NCBI GenBank assembly: GCA_963809385.1 | Contig: CAWEJL010000004.1 | Coordinates: forward strand, 496,001-560,000 | Source: JAKAIY01 sp963809385 | GTDB lineage: Bacteria; Chloroflexota; Ktedonobacteria; Ktedonobacterales; JADMIN01 | Direction of reading: 5' to 3' | DNA length: 64,000 bases | Shown here: positions 17,424-27,261 of the stretch, piece by piece | Layout of the letters: each line of letters begins with the position of its first letter | Position numbering within the stretch: position 1 is the first letter of the stretch | The notes under the pieces: model-generated | What the model was told of the DNA's origin: nothing | The model's database searches: none | The model's input: the letters and a program-made list of their open reading frames with translations, nothing else | Position numbers and translations under genes: made by a program

Positions 17424-18729
17424 CTACGCTCCCGGCGCCACCTCGGCGTCGGTCAGTGGGGTGGGCTTGCCGAGGCGCTGCATCGCCAGATCGAAGAACT
17501 TGCGCGCGCCCGTGCGCAGCAGGCCGGGGTTGCGCCGCAGCACGCCCAGGAACAGACCGACGCTGTAGTCGCCGCGCAGCAGGTCCGCCGCCTGGGCGGG
17601 GGTCAGCCGCGTGAGCAGGTCCATGCTGTCGTCCCACTGCGCGTCGCTCCAGCGGGCGATGCGCTGGTTGACCATATAAGAAAGGTCCATCTCGCGTCCA
17701 AACCGCGCGCGCCACTGCCGCTCGTAGCGCGCTAGCCGCTCCGCCGAGGTGTCGCCCGCGATGCGCAGCCTCGCCCGCCACCTCGCCCGCCATCGCGCCG
17801 CTGTAGAGCGCGAAGCGGATGCCCTCGCCCACCAGCGTCGAGCCTTGCCCGGCGGAGTCGCCGGTGGCGATCAGGCCGTCGCGGACGAACGACTCCACCA
17901 CGCCCTCGGAGGGGAACAGGCCGGTGTGGTATTCGACCGGGCTGGCGCCCTTGAAGTCCGGCGCCAGGTTGGGCAGACGCTCGGTGAAGGTGTCCAGAAA
18001 CTCGCGCGCGTCGGCGTCCACATCCGGGCGGATGACGCCCACGCCCAGCCGCACACGGCCCTTGCCGCGCGGGAAGGCCCAGGCGTAGCCAGACGGCGCC
18101 ACCTGGCTGCCCATGATGAGGTAGAGCATGTCCTGGTCGTAGTTGGGCGCCATCAGGTCATATTCCGCTCCGTAGCCATAGCGCTGGAAGCCCTTGCGCA
18201 GACCCGCGCGCGTCACCAGCGTGCTGGAGAAGCCGCTGGCGTCAATCACCACCGGCGCGCGCCACTCGCCCGCGCGGTTGCGGTGGTCCTTGGCGACCAC
18301 GCCCACGACCTTGCCATCCTCGATGATTGGCCGCTCGACAGGCGAGCCGGGGTGTAGCTCCGCGCCAGCGGCGACCGCGCGCCCCGCCACGTATTGGTAG
18401 ACGCCGCGCACGTCGAGCACGCAGCAGACCGGCTCTGGATAGTCGAAGCGCGCCGAGCGGGTGGGCGAGAGGAAGGTGACGCCGCGAATCGGGTGGTAGA
18501 GGTCGGACGGGATGCCCAGCGCCTTCATGTCGCTGATCCAGCTTCCGCCGCTGGTGTGGACGGGATAGCCGATTTCCTTGCGGCGCTCCAGCAGCGCCAC
18601 GCGCGCGCCGGTCTTCGCCGCCGCCTCCGCCGCCGCCAGCCCCGCCGGGCCGCCGCCGACCACCAGCACGTCGTACTGTCGCGTCTCGCCCGCCGTGGCG
18701 TCCATCGCTTCGCCTGCCGCCGCTGTCAT
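17424..18729 (-). CDS. Geranylgeranyl reductase family FAD oxidoreductase (frameshifted)
   Basis: About 434 aa if repaired. The dinucleotide-binding GGGPAGLAAAEAA with ALLE lies near residues 20-50; the second FAD motif GDSAGQGSTLVGEGI follows near 320. The family reduces isoprenoid chains of lipids or quinones using FAD. The frame breaks around 17752: GEVAGEA is followed one base out of phase by IAGDTSAERLARYE and the helical C-terminus ending DAEVAPGA. Both halves are intact, pointing to an inserted base. ATG 18729 is chosen; ATG 18705 is closer to the first strand. Confidence 0.88.
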
Positions 18730-18876
18730 GCCGTTCGCCTCGCTCCCACGCCTATACGCTCGCCGACCGCTCCACGCCCACCTGAGCGCGAGTCGGGAAT
18801 CCACGCCACTATATCATACATGCCCGGCGCGCCCTGGGATGTCCGCCCGAACATACCCCCGCCCGCGCTCCTGCCG

Positions 18877-20451
18877 CTAGCGGGCGGGGCCGAGGCTGGC
18901 CGCCACGTACGTCTTGGTGAACAGCAGCAGCGTGGGCGGCACGCCAAGTTCAAGCGATGTCACCCAGACCGTCTGGTCGCCGTGGCTCCAGCCCCAGCCC
19001 AGCAGATCAGGGTTGCCAAGCGAGGGCTGCGGGTCCAGCAGCCAGCGGCGCTGGCCCGCGCTCCACGCCCACAGACGCCGCTCTGGGCTCAGTTGCGACT
19101 CGTTGTTCGTGGGGACGATGCCGCGCTCAACCAGCAGCGACCCTTCCGGCCCCACGCCAAGGACCACGGGCAGCGCCGCCTCGACGCCCGAATCGTCAAC
19201 GGCGGCCAGCGGTGGCAGCGAAATTCGCGTCCACGTCGAGTCGAGTGTCGCCGTCGCCAGTATCAAGTGCGACGCATCAGCCGGAACGCCGCTGATGAAC
19301 GAACGCGCGATCACATAGAGCCGGCCCCAGCCGCCGCCATCCGTCGCGCTGGGATCGGTGGAGGTGTACACGACGGGGAACGCGCCGGGTGGGTCGCCCA
19401 GGTCGCGCCAACTCGCGCCGTAATCGCTGGATGCCATCAGCATCGCCGCGCCCGGTGGCCCGCCAACATCCGGCATCGTCGCCAGGATGCGCCCGCCGGG
19501 ACGGAAGCCCACCAGCGCCAGCCCAACGTCATCGCCCATCCCGGCGTCCGCGGCGGCCCACGTCGCGCCGTTGTCGCGGGTGACGATCAGCCGCCCCGTC
19601 GCGTTGGCGGGCAGCGGCCCCAAGATCAGCGGCTGGGTGGACCAGGCGAAAATCGCGCCGCCATCCAGCGCGAACTGGATATCGCAGGGCGCCGTGACAC
19701 CAGGCTCAGCCCACGGGATAGCGGTCCAGGTCGCGCCGCTATCCCGCGAAGCGAACAGGTTGGGCGTCTCACACAAGCCACCGATGGTATAGCCCGGCAT
19801 GGTGATAATCAGCGCCCCCGCGCCGCCCGCCGCATCCGTGACGGCGCGGCAGTCCACCGCCGGGATCACGGGAAAGTCGAGCCGCCTCCAGGCGTGAGCG
19901 AAGTTGGAGGTCCGGTAGACCATCACCTGACCATGCTGATCGGCGGGCAAGATTGGGGAGGGATTGATCCAGCAGGCGAACGCGACCCCGGGCGCCGACA
20001 CCGCCGGGGCCAGCGCGATCGTGGGCAAATGCTGCGCGGTTGGCGGGAGCTGTTCAAGCGTGTAATCGCTGGCGGTGATCAAAGGCGTGGGTTGTGGCGG
20101 GAACAGCGCCGCGCCGAGCGCGCTGAACGCGCCGCGCGCGGCGTCTGGGCCATTCAGCAGGGCGAAGAGCGCCAGCGCGACCGCCAGGACAACCACCGCG
20201 CCGCGCGCCAGCTTCTGCCGCGCCGTCAGCCGTCGCTCCCAGCCAGAAGCGCTGGACGCGGCCTGTTCGCTAGCGGCGCGCGCGGAGGATGGCGCCGGGG
20301 TCGCGATCGCGCCAAACCAGGCGCCGGCGCGCTCCAACCATCCCGTGGCAGTGGCGCGCCAGCCTGGAAGCGGCGCCCCATCCAGCCGCTCACGGACGAC
20401 ATCCATCTCGCCATCGCGCTCGTCCGCGTCGGGAAGCGTCTCTCTGGCCAT
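18877..20451 (-). CDS. Membrane-anchored BNR/Asp-box beta-propeller protein
   Basis: 524 aa. A cytoplasmic N-terminus (1-80) is followed by one transmembrane span (about 83-103) and a long extracytoplasmic region with Asp boxes: SRDSGATW, TRDNGATW and SSDYGASW. These mark a sialidase/Vps10-type beta-propeller, but no sialidase catalytic arginine triad can be claimed. Likely a surface sensor or binding protein. It stands between the reductase and MerR genes on the same strand. Confidence 0.75.
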   Translation of the reverse strand: MARETLPDADERDGEMDVVRERLDGAPLPGWRATATGWLERAGAWFGAIATPAPSSARAASEQAASSASGWERRLTARQKLARGAVVVLAVALALFALLNGPDAARGAFSALGAALFPPQPTPLITASDYTLEQLPPTAQHLPTIALAPAVSAPGVAFACWINPSPILPADQHGQVMVYRTSNFAHAWRRLDFPVIPAVDCRAVTDAAGGAGALIITMPGYTIGGLCETPNLFASRDSGATWTAIPWAEPGVTAPCDIQFALDGGAIFAWSTQPLILGPLPANATGRLIVTRDNGATWAAADAGMGDDVGLALVGFRPGGRILATMPDVGGPPGAAMLMASSDYGASWRDLGDPPGAFPVVYTSTDPSATDGGGWGRLYVIARSFISGVPADASHLILATATLDSTWTRISLPPLAAVDDSGVEAALPVVLGVGPEGSLLVERGIVPTNNESQLSPERRLWAWSAGQRRWLLDPQPSLGNPDLLGWGWSHGDQTVWVTSLELGVPPTLLLFTKTYVAASLGPAR

Positions 20452-20557
20452 GCCGCATCCTCATACCCCGCGTAGTCACGCCCACACACAGACGAGATAC
20501 GTGGGCGCGTGACGCTGCTATGAGACTGTAGCATGACGGCGCGCGATGGCGCCGCGA

Positions 20558-21319
20558 TCACTGCCCGCGCCGCGCGGCGTTGGCGTGGATCGCGTCCCGC
20601 AGGTAGACGGCGAGGTCAGGGGCGAATTTGGCGAGATTGGCCGCGAACCGGGGGTCGTTGACGTACAGGTCGCCCAGCCCGCGATGCATCGGGTAGCCGC
20701 AATCGTAGAACCAGCGCTCCAGATGCGCCCGGTGCGCCTCCGCGAGGTCCATCGCCCGCTGGCTGTCGGACGGCGCCCCCTCGGCGCGCGCGGCGGCGAT
20801 ATCCGCCATCAGGGCGGCATTCTCCGCGCGCATGCGCAGCCAGTCCTCCTTCGTGTAGGTCGAGACGCGGCGTTGCGACTCGGCCCAGGCGTCGGTATCA
20901 CCCCAGTTCTGTTCCGCCTCCTCGCTGTGCTCGGTGGGGTCGGTGTCACCGAACACTTCCAGCAGCTCGTCTGGCTCAAGATTGATGCCCATAGTCCGCG
21001 CCTCCATAATTTTCTCCACCGTCGCCACCATCTGCCGCAGCGCGTCAATCCGCTCGTTGAGCAGGGCGCGCTGGCGGCGCAGGTGTTCGAGTGGGTCGGT
21101 GTTCGGGTCGTCGAGCAGCGCCTTCACGGTGTCGAGCGGAAACCCAAGCTGGCGGTAGCAGAGGATGCGCTGCAAGCGCTCCAGGTCCTCCGCCGAGTAG
21201 CTGCGATACCCGGAATCCAGCCGCCCGCTCGGATGCAGCAGTCCCATCTCGTCATAGTGACGCAGCGTCCGCACCGTCACCCTGGCGAGCCGCGCGACCT
21301 TCCCGATCGAATATCCCAT
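20558..21319 (-). CDS. MerR regulator with TipAS antibiotic-recognition domain
   Basis: 253 aa. The MerR winged helix (YSIGKVARLARVTVRTLRHYDEMGLL) occupies residues 3-70, then the dimer coiled coil (about 75-115) and a C-terminal TipAS-like domain (about 120-250) with HLERWFYDCG and LYVNDPRFAANLA. Such proteins sequester peptide antibiotics or other ligands and activate their own promoter. GGAGG precedes the ATG. The 19-bp-spacer promoter upstream (21341-21371) fits self-regulation. Confidence 0.92.
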   Translation of the reverse strand: MGYSIGKVARLARVTVRTLRHYDEMGLLHPSGRLDSGYRSYSAEDLERLQRILCYRQLGFPLDTVKALLDDPNTDPLEHLRRQRALLNERIDALRQMVATVEKIMEARTMGINLEPDELLEVFGDTDPTEHSEEAEQNWGDTDAWAESQRRVSTYTKEDWLRMRAENAALMADIAAARAEGAPSDSQRAMDLAEAHRAHLERWFYDCGYPMHRGLGDLYVNDPRFAANLAKFAPDLAVYLRDAIHANAARRGQ

Positions 21320-21340
21320 GAATTGGAGCCTCCAAACGCC

Positions 21341-21371
21341 ATGCTAAACCATGACGATACGTGAGGGTCAA
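21341..21371 (-). promoter_or_regulatory. MerR-type promoter/operator
   Basis: On the minus strand TTGACC (21371-21366), a 19-bp spacer and TAGCAT (21346-21341). The region holds a dyad ACCCTCACG/CGTCATGGT (7 of 9 pairs). An over-long spacer with the dyad inside is the MerR-family arrangement, in which the regulator untwists the promoter. Confidence 0.75.
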
Positions 21372-21599
21372 GGGTAGCCAGGGAATCTGGTGGCGCGCTT
21401 CAAGTCCTGGCGGCGCATAGCCCGAATGGCGCGCCACATCACCCAGAGAGGGCGCCCCAAACGGCGCTCGGTTTGACAAGCGCTTGCCGCCTGCCTACCA
21501 TGCCCAATGCGACGCCCGGCGCGCTGGCTCTTATTGCGCGAGCATCAACGAGAGTGGCCAGCCCAACGCGATGACATGGCGGCGCGAGGAGAGGTCACG

Positions 21600-21827
21600 A
21601 TGAGTGGGAAGCAAGCGGGCAAGAGCCACAGCGCTGGCTCCGAGCTAAAGCATGCGGCCGCGACGGAGCATAAGGCGATGCACGACGCGCACAAGGTGGA
21701 TAGCGCCATCTACATGGCCGAAGTGGTCGCCAGCGGCAACCCCAAGCGCATCGAGCGCTATTTCCTGCGCAAGTGGGCCTACAAGCTCTTTGGCCGGTTC
21801 ATGGGCAAGACGCTCAACCGCATCTAG
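21600..21827 (+). CDS. Small hypothetical protein
   Basis: 75 aa. Charged and Ala/His-rich N-terminus, then a C-terminal basic amphipathic stretch (RYFLRKWAYKLFGRF). GAGGAGAGG lies before the ATG; the open frame continues 31 codons upstream without support. No family recognised, no signal peptide. Divergent from the MerR gene by 280 bp and convergent with mltG. Confidence 0.55.
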   Translation: MSGKQAGKSHSAGSELKHAAATEHKAMHDAHKVDSAIYMAEVVASGNPKRIERYFLRKWAYKLFGRFMGKTLNRI

Positions 21828-21854
21828 CCGCCAGCCTTCGCTACCAGATACGAG

Positions 21855-21891
21855 CAGGCGCGCTCCGGGGCATTTTCCCGAAGCGCGCCTG
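21855..21891. terminator. Hairpin between convergent genes
   Basis: CAGGCGCGCT (21855-21864) pairs perfectly with AGCGCGCCTG (21882-21891); GGG/CCC can add to the stem. It sits between the small plus-strand gene and mltG and could serve both, but U-tracts are weak. Confidence 0.5.
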
Positions 21892-21915
21892 TCGTTCGTC
21901 CGCCAGCGCGGAATG

Positions 21916-23127
21916 CTAGCATTTCGCGCCGGTCATCTGCGCCTTGATTTGATCGAAGCCGGCGGAGTCCTTCGCATAGAGGATCTTGAAGCAGTTGTTG
22001 GAGACGAAGTAGAAGTTTGGCGACTGCTCTGGCGCGATGGCCGCGTCCATCTCGTCCAAGAACGGATTGGCGATTGGGCCAGGCGGCATACCCAGTTGAG
22101 TGTATAGATTGTAGGGATTGTTGGGCGAAATGTCGCCGCCGCCGCCGTTTAACGCCGTCCACCATTTGCCGTCCGTTGGCGGGTTATCGTTGTCGCGCGC
22201 GTACTCGACCGATGGATCAGAGCCGAACGTGCGCCCCACATCGGCTGGGTATTTGTTCTGGTCAAGGTTGTGCAGATAGCGGTTGTGGTAGACAGCGGCA
22301 ACGCCCGCCGCGTCGCTATAATTCTTGATCTCGCGCGCAGTGAGCGACGAGATGATCAGCATGTCGTGGATGGCGGCCACGTCGCTCTTGGTGTCGGGGT
22401 ACGCCGCGCGCATCAGGTCGAAGATGTTCTTGCCGTTGATCGTAGCGGCGTGCTGGCGGCACTGCGCGGGATCAGAGATGTACTCGGTGAGGTTGTTGGC
22501 CGGGCCAGGGCAAAGCTCCACGCCGAACTGATCGAGCATCTTCTCGATCACCGTCTTGGCGTCAGCATTGGGAAAGAAATAATAGCCCGCCGGATAGAGA
22601 TAGCCCTCCAGCGCGTAAGCCACCTTGGAGCCAGGCTGCTGTACGTACCAGTATTTCTCCCACAACTTCGTGCCATCCGGCTCGACGCCCGTCTTGGCGA
22701 TGGTCAGGAATTCCTTAGCGTCGAACTTCTGTAGCGCCTGGAAGTAGTGTGGGTACTGCGTCGCCCGCATGCCATCTGGCACGTTAACAGCGATCTCATC
22801 GGGCGTGGCCGATTGAAGCTGCGCGATGATCTGGCTCATGGTCATCGAGGGCGAGAGGAGGTAGACGCCCTGCTCGATGCCGCTATCCAGCTTCTTGTAG
22901 CGCGCCCAGAGGCGGAAGACGAGCGCGTTGCGGATCAGTCCGTCAGCCTGGAGACGCTGGGCGACGCTGTTGGCGGTGTCCCCAGGCAAGACCTCGAACT
23001 GGACCTGTGCGGTCACCTTGGCGTTGCCAGGCTGGTACACATCCAGCGCCACCGTCGCGCCCGCAAAGCTGACGGCGAACGCCACCAGCGCGAGGATGAC
23101 TATTGCGACCCGGGCGAAAGCCTTCAT
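21916..23127 (-). CDS. mltG: Endolytic murein transglycosylase MltG
   Basis: 403 aa. An N-terminal membrane anchor (about 5-27) is followed by a LysM-like segment (FEVLPGDTANSVAQRL) and the YceG domain, with LEGYLYPAGYYFFP, a motif SSLTAREI at the place of the usual ASIVEKET, AAVYHNRY and MPPGPIANP. It cleaves nascent glycan and helps set strand length. One of the two glutamates usual in ASIVEKET is absent here. Its ATG overlaps the ruvX stop (ATGA), indicating translational coupling. Confidence 0.92.
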   Translation of the reverse strand: MKAFARVAIVILALVAFAVSFAGATVALDVYQPGNAKVTAQVQFEVLPGDTANSVAQRLQADGLIRNALVFRLWARYKKLDSGIEQGVYLLSPSMTMSQIIAQLQSATPDEIAVNVPDGMRATQYPHYFQALQKFDAKEFLTIAKTGVEPDGTKLWEKYWYVQQPGSKVAYALEGYLYPAGYYFFPNADAKTVIEKMLDQFGVELCPGPANNLTEYISDPAQCRQHAATINGKNIFDLMRAAYPDTKSDVAAIHDMLIISSLTAREIKNYSDAAGVAAVYHNRYLHNLDQNKYPADVGRTFGSDPSVEYARDNDNPPTDGKWWTALNGGGGDISPNNPYNLYTQLGMPPGPIANPFLDEMDAAIAPEQSPNFYFVSNNCFKILYAKDSAGFDQIKAQMTGAKC

Positions 23128-23612
23128 TCGCGCTCACCCTCCTCTATTCCGTCTCGTGTCTCTACCGTCCGCGCCAGCGCCTGGCGCTCCAATGTCTCCG
23201 CGCGCCGTCGCTGGTCGAGATAATCACCCAGGATGATGGCGGCGGCCTCGGCGTCTATCCGCTCACGGATGCGCGGCCCGCGCACACCCGCCTCGCGCAG
23301 CCGCTCCTCCGCGCGCACGCTGGAGAGCGTCTCATCAACGAAGACCAGCGGCACGCTGATCCGGCGGCGCAGCTTCTCCGCGAAGGACTGGGTGGCGCGC
23401 GCCTGCCCGTGAAGCTGGCCGTCGAAGCTGACCGGCAGCCCGACCACCACCAGCTCCGCGCCCGCGCGCTCGATCTCCGCCACCAGCGCATCCAGCGCGG
23501 CGGCGGTGGGGGTCCGCCGGATGGTCGCGCGTGGCGCCGCCAGCAGCTCGAGCTCGTCGCAGGCGGCGACGCCAATTCGCACGTCGCCGACATCCAGCGC
23601 GACAATCACCAT
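23124..23612 (-). CDS. ruvX: YqgF/RuvX Holliday junction resolvase-like nuclease
   Basis: 162 aa. RNase H-like fold: ALDVGDVRIGVA (residues 4-15) holds the first catalytic Asp, VVVGLPVSFDGQ the next strand and FVDETLSS the following acidic pair, with DAEAAAIILGDYL at the end. The family is implicated in pre-16S rRNA processing. ATG 23612 is chosen as the family start; the frame stays open 79 codons upstream with unrelated sequence. It runs into mltG with a 4-nt overlap, a common pairing. Confidence 0.92.
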   Translation of the reverse strand: MVIVALDVGDVRIGVAACDELELLAAPRATIRRTPTAAALDALVAEIERAGAELVVVGLPVSFDGQLHGQARATQSFAEKLRRRISVPLVFVDETLSSVRAEERLREAGVRGPRIRERIDAEAAAIILGDYLDQRRRAETLERQALARTVETRDGIEEGERE

Positions 23613-23941
23613 CTTGCCATACCGCCCAGCCCGGCCTCCATCCGGCGTCCGCGCGGAGGCTGCCGGAGCTTTTTGCCAGATCACCGCCCAGCGAACACGC
23701 CATAGCATACCATGCGCGCTGGCTGGGGCCGTCTCTCGCCGCGCGGACGCTGGCCCGGAAGTCCTACTCACGCGAGACGCCACCTGGCGTGCGACGCAGG
23801 TATGGTAGACTCGTCTCGCAAGCGCCTGTGTTACGTGGACAGTGAGCAATCATGCGCGGCGCGGCGCGCCGCGACCGCTCCCCCGTGTCACACCGGAGCG
23901 CGGCTGACACGCTTCGGGAGGAGCGACGGAGGAGAAGACAG

Positions 23942-24319
23942 ATGGGCTCAATCACCCCGTTCTGGATCGTCATCATTGTTCTGGCCCTGATCGCGGCGGC
24001 GGTCAATTTCGTCATTGGCGCCGCGCATCGCAGTGAACTGGTCGTCTTCGGTGTGCGCCTGGCGGCGGGCATCGTCAGCCTGGCGGCGGCGGCGTTCATC
24101 ATCGCGGGGAAAGCCGCCAGCCTCGTGCCAGTGATCCTCACCTGGCCGGAGAAAGTCATCCTGGCGGGTGTCTTCGTCTTCGCGGTGCTCTTCGTGCCCT
24201 CGGTGGTTGAGCGCAACCTCGACCAAAACGAGCCGACCATCCAGCAGCGCGCCGCCCGCCCGGCCAACGCCACCGTCCGCCTGCGCGATGGTGGCGGCAA
24301 TGACGAGTGGGTAAACTAA
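23942..24319 (+). CDS. Small membrane protein, unknown function
   Basis: 125 aa with three hydrophobic spans (about 6-26, 36-60, 68-88) and a polar C-terminal tail. GGAGGAGAAG precedes the ATG. No family recognised. It lies downstream of and divergent from ruvX-mltG, and a GC-rich hairpin follows the stop. Confidence 0.65.
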   Translation: MGSITPFWIVIIVLALIAAAVNFVIGAAHRSELVVFGVRLAAGIVSLAAAAFIIAGKAASLVPVILTWPEKVILAGVFVFAVLFVPSVVERNLDQNEPTIQQRAARPANATVRLRDGGGNDEWVN

Positions 24320-24362
24320 GCGGCGAGCACTCCGCGCGCATCCCGCACAGTGGGGAATGAAG

Positions 24363-24404
24363 CGGCGCGCCACGTGACCAGGAAGGGCGCGTGGCGCGCC
24401 GTTT
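24363..24404 (+). terminator. Terminator of the 23942-24319 gene
   Basis: CGGCGCGCCACG (24363-24374) and CGTGGCGCGCCG (24390-24401) form a perfect 12-bp stem, followed by TTT, 44 nt past the stop codon. Confidence 0.65.
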
Positions 24405-24567
24405 CGCTGTGTCATCAACCTGACTCGCCAGTGGTCGGGCGCATGGAGCGGCAAAAGGAAGCCGCGTGACTATCGGCGGAGGGAATCGCGCGGTGTGCGA
24501 AGGTGGCGCGTAACGGCGGCGGGCGATCGGGAACCGCCGCGCTGTATCCAGGAGGGAGCGCGCCACG

Positions 24568-25536
24568 ATGTTCACGCTTGTCCGCCAGCGCCGGCCCACC
24601 GCGCCCGTTCTGTCGCTCGTACTCGTCGCGCTGCTCGCGGGCTGTGCGCAGCAGGCCGCTTTCCCAACGGGAGCGCCCGCGGCGGGGACCTCGCCAACGG
24701 GCGCCGTGTCTACGCCATCTCCATCGGTATCTCCGTCCGTGTCTCCATCGGCCTCAGCCTCGCCGTCCACCACGCCGACGGCGGGTGGCCGCGCCGCGCC
24801 CACCATGACGGCAGGCGCGACGGCAGGCGCGCAGCCCTACAATTTCCCCTTGCTCCCACCCGGCGCGGCGCTGCCGAGCGAGGCGTTTTGCGCGGCGCAT
24901 GTCCAGCGGTCCACATTTGAGCCGCGCCCAGGCAACCAGGCCGCGAATACGCGCGTTCCCACCAGCGGCCAGATGGCCGCGCTGAGCCCGTGGGATGCGT
25001 CTATGGGCCTGGCCCCCAAAGCGGACCAGCTTCGCCAGCAGATGACAGGCCGCTTCACCGGCACGACCGATGAGATTCTGCAGTGGGTCGCGTGCAAGTG
25101 GGGCGTGCCAGTGGATGTCGTGCGCGCGGAGGCGGTCATCGAATCCTACTGGCGCCAGAGCCAGCAGGGCGACACGACGTCCGTCCAGAGCGACTGCCCA
25201 CCGGGGACCTGGAATGGCGCGTCGTGCGATCAGAGTTACGGCATCCTCCAGATCAAGTACAAATACTTCGGCGGCGCCTGGCCGATGAGCCGCGATGATA
25301 CGGCGTTCAGCGCCGAGTATGTGTATGGCATGATCCGCACCTGCTACGAAGGCTGGACAACATACCTCAGCGATCGAGCTCCGCTATCCGGCTATGCGCC
25401 GTACAAAGCGGGAGACCTCTGGGGCTGTCTCGGTCGCTGGTATAGCGGTGATTGGTATAGCCAGGGCGCGATAGACTACATCGCCAAGGTGAAGGCCGCG
25501 TACAACCAGAAGACGTGGCGCGCGCAAGGGTTCTAA
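24568..25536 (+). CDS. Lipoprotein with lytic-transglycosylase-like domain
   Basis: 322 aa. A lipobox LALLAGC-type site (LVALLAGC near residue 26) and a Ser/Thr/Pro-rich linker (about 35-90) precede an SLT-like domain with AEAVIESYWRQ (candidate catalytic Glu) and SYGILQIKYKYF. Likely exported, lipid-anchored and acting on peptidoglycan. GGAGGGAG precedes the ATG. It is convergent with the NodB deacetylase, another wall enzyme, ending 75 nt away. Confidence 0.8.
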   Translation: MFTLVRQRRPTAPVLSLVLVALLAGCAQQAAFPTGAPAAGTSPTGAVSTPSPSVSPSVSPSASASPSTTPTAGGRAAPTMTAGATAGAQPYNFPLLPPGAALPSEAFCAAHVQRSTFEPRPGNQAANTRVPTSGQMAALSPWDASMGLAPKADQLRQQMTGRFTGTTDEILQWVACKWGVPVDVVRAEAVIESYWRQSQQGDTTSVQSDCPPGTWNGASCDQSYGILQIKYKYFGGAWPMSRDDTAFSAEYVYGMIRTCYEGWTTYLSDRAPLSGYAPYKAGDLWGCLGRWYSGDWYSQGAIDYIAKVKAAYNQKTWRAQGF

Positions 25537-25611
25537 CGGCTGTGGGGGCCTCGAATCTGGCGCGCTGATTTACACCGGAGGGGATTCGCTGGGCCAGACT
25601 CAAGGCTAATT

Positions 25612-26982
25612 TCAGGTTTGCGTGGCGCTCCACGTAGCCCAACGCCAGCGCCAGCCTCCATCCGCCATGATCGGAGGCCCACCACCCTCCAGCCACCACA
25701 GGCTCACAGGCAGATCAGCGGTCGCGCCGGCCACCATGCTCGCCGTCGCGGTGGGATCGGGCGTGGCGGTCGGTGTTGGGGTATCCGTTGGGCTGGGCGT
25801 GACAGTCGGGATCGGCGAGGCAGTCGGGCTGGGCGTGGCGGTTGGGCCGGGCGTGGGCGGGCGATAGCCCAGCAGCAACTGCGGCAGGCTCACCGGCGTC
25901 AGCCCCCGCGCGCGCAGCCCGGCGAGGATGTAGGGCAGTGCGGCGGCAGTTTCTTCGCGGGCGGCGGGTCCGTCGTGCATCAGGATGATCGAGCCGGGCC
26001 GGACCTGCGCCAGCACGCGGTTCACAATCGTCATTGTCCCCGGTCGTGACCAGTCAGCCGGGTCCACATTCCACATGATGGTGGTCAGCCCGTATGATCC
26101 CGCCTGGCGCACGATGCTGGTGTCGTAGGAGCCATACGGCGGGCGCCAGAGCCAGAGGCAAAATCCGGCTCCGAGGTCGGTGTGCAGCTGCTGCGCCGTC
26201 GCCGCGAATTGCCACGCGCGCTGAGCGGGCGTGAGCAGGCGCATGTCGGGGTGGCTCCAGGTATGGATGCCGATGGTGAAGCCGTCCGCCGCCTCGCGCT
26301 GCACCAGCCACGGATAGGCCTTCGCGTACTGGCCCAGCACGAAGAAGGTCGCGGGCGTATGCGTGCGCTCCAGGAAAGACAGAATCGCGGGCGAGGAATA
26401 GGGTGTCGGACCGTCATCAAAGGTCAGCGCGACGGTGTTGAGGTGTGGCGCGCCGTAATCACCCGCGCCACGTATCGCCCAGCTGACTGGCTTTGGGGCC
26501 TGGCCACTCGGGCAACCCTGGCCCGAGGCGATCGGCCCGGTGTACGTAGGCCACGAGCCGCCAAAGCTCGCCGACCCATCGCCTACCAGACTCGGCGTGG
26601 CGGTCGCTGTGGCGGTCGCCGTGGCGGTCGCCGTGGGCATCGCCACGGCGCGCGAGAGGACGCCTCTCGCGCCTAACTGCGCGGCGCTCCCTGCCATGAC
26701 GGATGGCGTCAGCTGAGGCGCGGCGAGGCTTCCCGCCAGACCCGCGAAGTTCCAGCCGCTCACATACAGACTGGCGACAACGCTTGCCACCAGCAGCAGC
26801 GCGCTGAGCGCGCCAAGCGCGGCGCGCCCGCGCGTCCGCCTCGTCGTCCTCCGTGGCGCCGCGATCGCGACCGCCAGAAGAGGAGCCGTCTCGCGCTTCG
26901 TCCGCGACTCATCCGGCGCGGGAGTGGCGGGCGGGCTCTCCACGTCATCCGCTGACGGCAGTTCTCCGTCCGTGTCACCCAT
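25612..26982 (-). CDS. Polysaccharide deacetylase (NodB family), membrane-anchored
   Basis: 456 aa. A cytoplasmic tail, one transmembrane span (about 53-77), a TA-repeat linker and a NodB domain: TFDDGP, HTWSHP (metal ligands), RPPYGSYD, WNVDPADW and ILMHDG. It probably deacetylates peptidoglycan or chitin-like sugars outside the cell. A long Pro/Thr tail follows the domain. Start is the ATG at 26982 after GGAGGGG. Both linkers are encoded by short DNA repeats. Confidence 0.9.
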   Translation of the reverse strand: MGDTDGELPSADDVESPPATPAPDESRTKRETAPLLAVAIAAPRRTTRRTRGRAALGALSALLLVASVVASLYVSGWNFAGLAGSLAAPQLTPSVMAGSAAQLGARGVLSRAVAMPTATATATATATATPSLVGDGSASFGGSWPTYTGPIASGQGCPSGQAPKPVSWAIRGAGDYGAPHLNTVALTFDDGPTPYSSPAILSFLERTHTPATFFVLGQYAKAYPWLVQREAADGFTIGIHTWSHPDMRLLTPAQRAWQFAATAQQLHTDLGAGFCLWLWRPPYGSYDTSIVRQAGSYGLTTIMWNVDPADWSRPGTMTIVNRVLAQVRPGSIILMHDGPAAREETAAALPYILAGLRARGLTPVSLPQLLLGYRPPTPGPTATPSPTASPIPTVTPSPTDTPTPTATPDPTATASMVAGATADLPVSLWWLEGGGPPIMADGGWRWRWATWSATQT

Positions 26983-27261
26983 GTGTGTCCCCTCCAGAAC
27001 GAGCCAGCAAGCCAACCGGCCGCGCCACCATGCCGCGCCGCGACCACGGCTTCCGCTCTCGTGTGAGGGCGACTATAGCAAACACCGCACGCTCTGTACA
27101 GCGGTCATGTCTCAGAGTCCTATCTCGGACGTTCGATTCCCCGCTCCCGACGCCATACCAGACGTCAGGCAAACAGACCGCAACAGGCGCTATGCTCGCT
27201 CGTATTGAACAATGCGCGGCATCCATCACGGCGCGCTTCGTATGAGTGGAGTTGAGGACGC

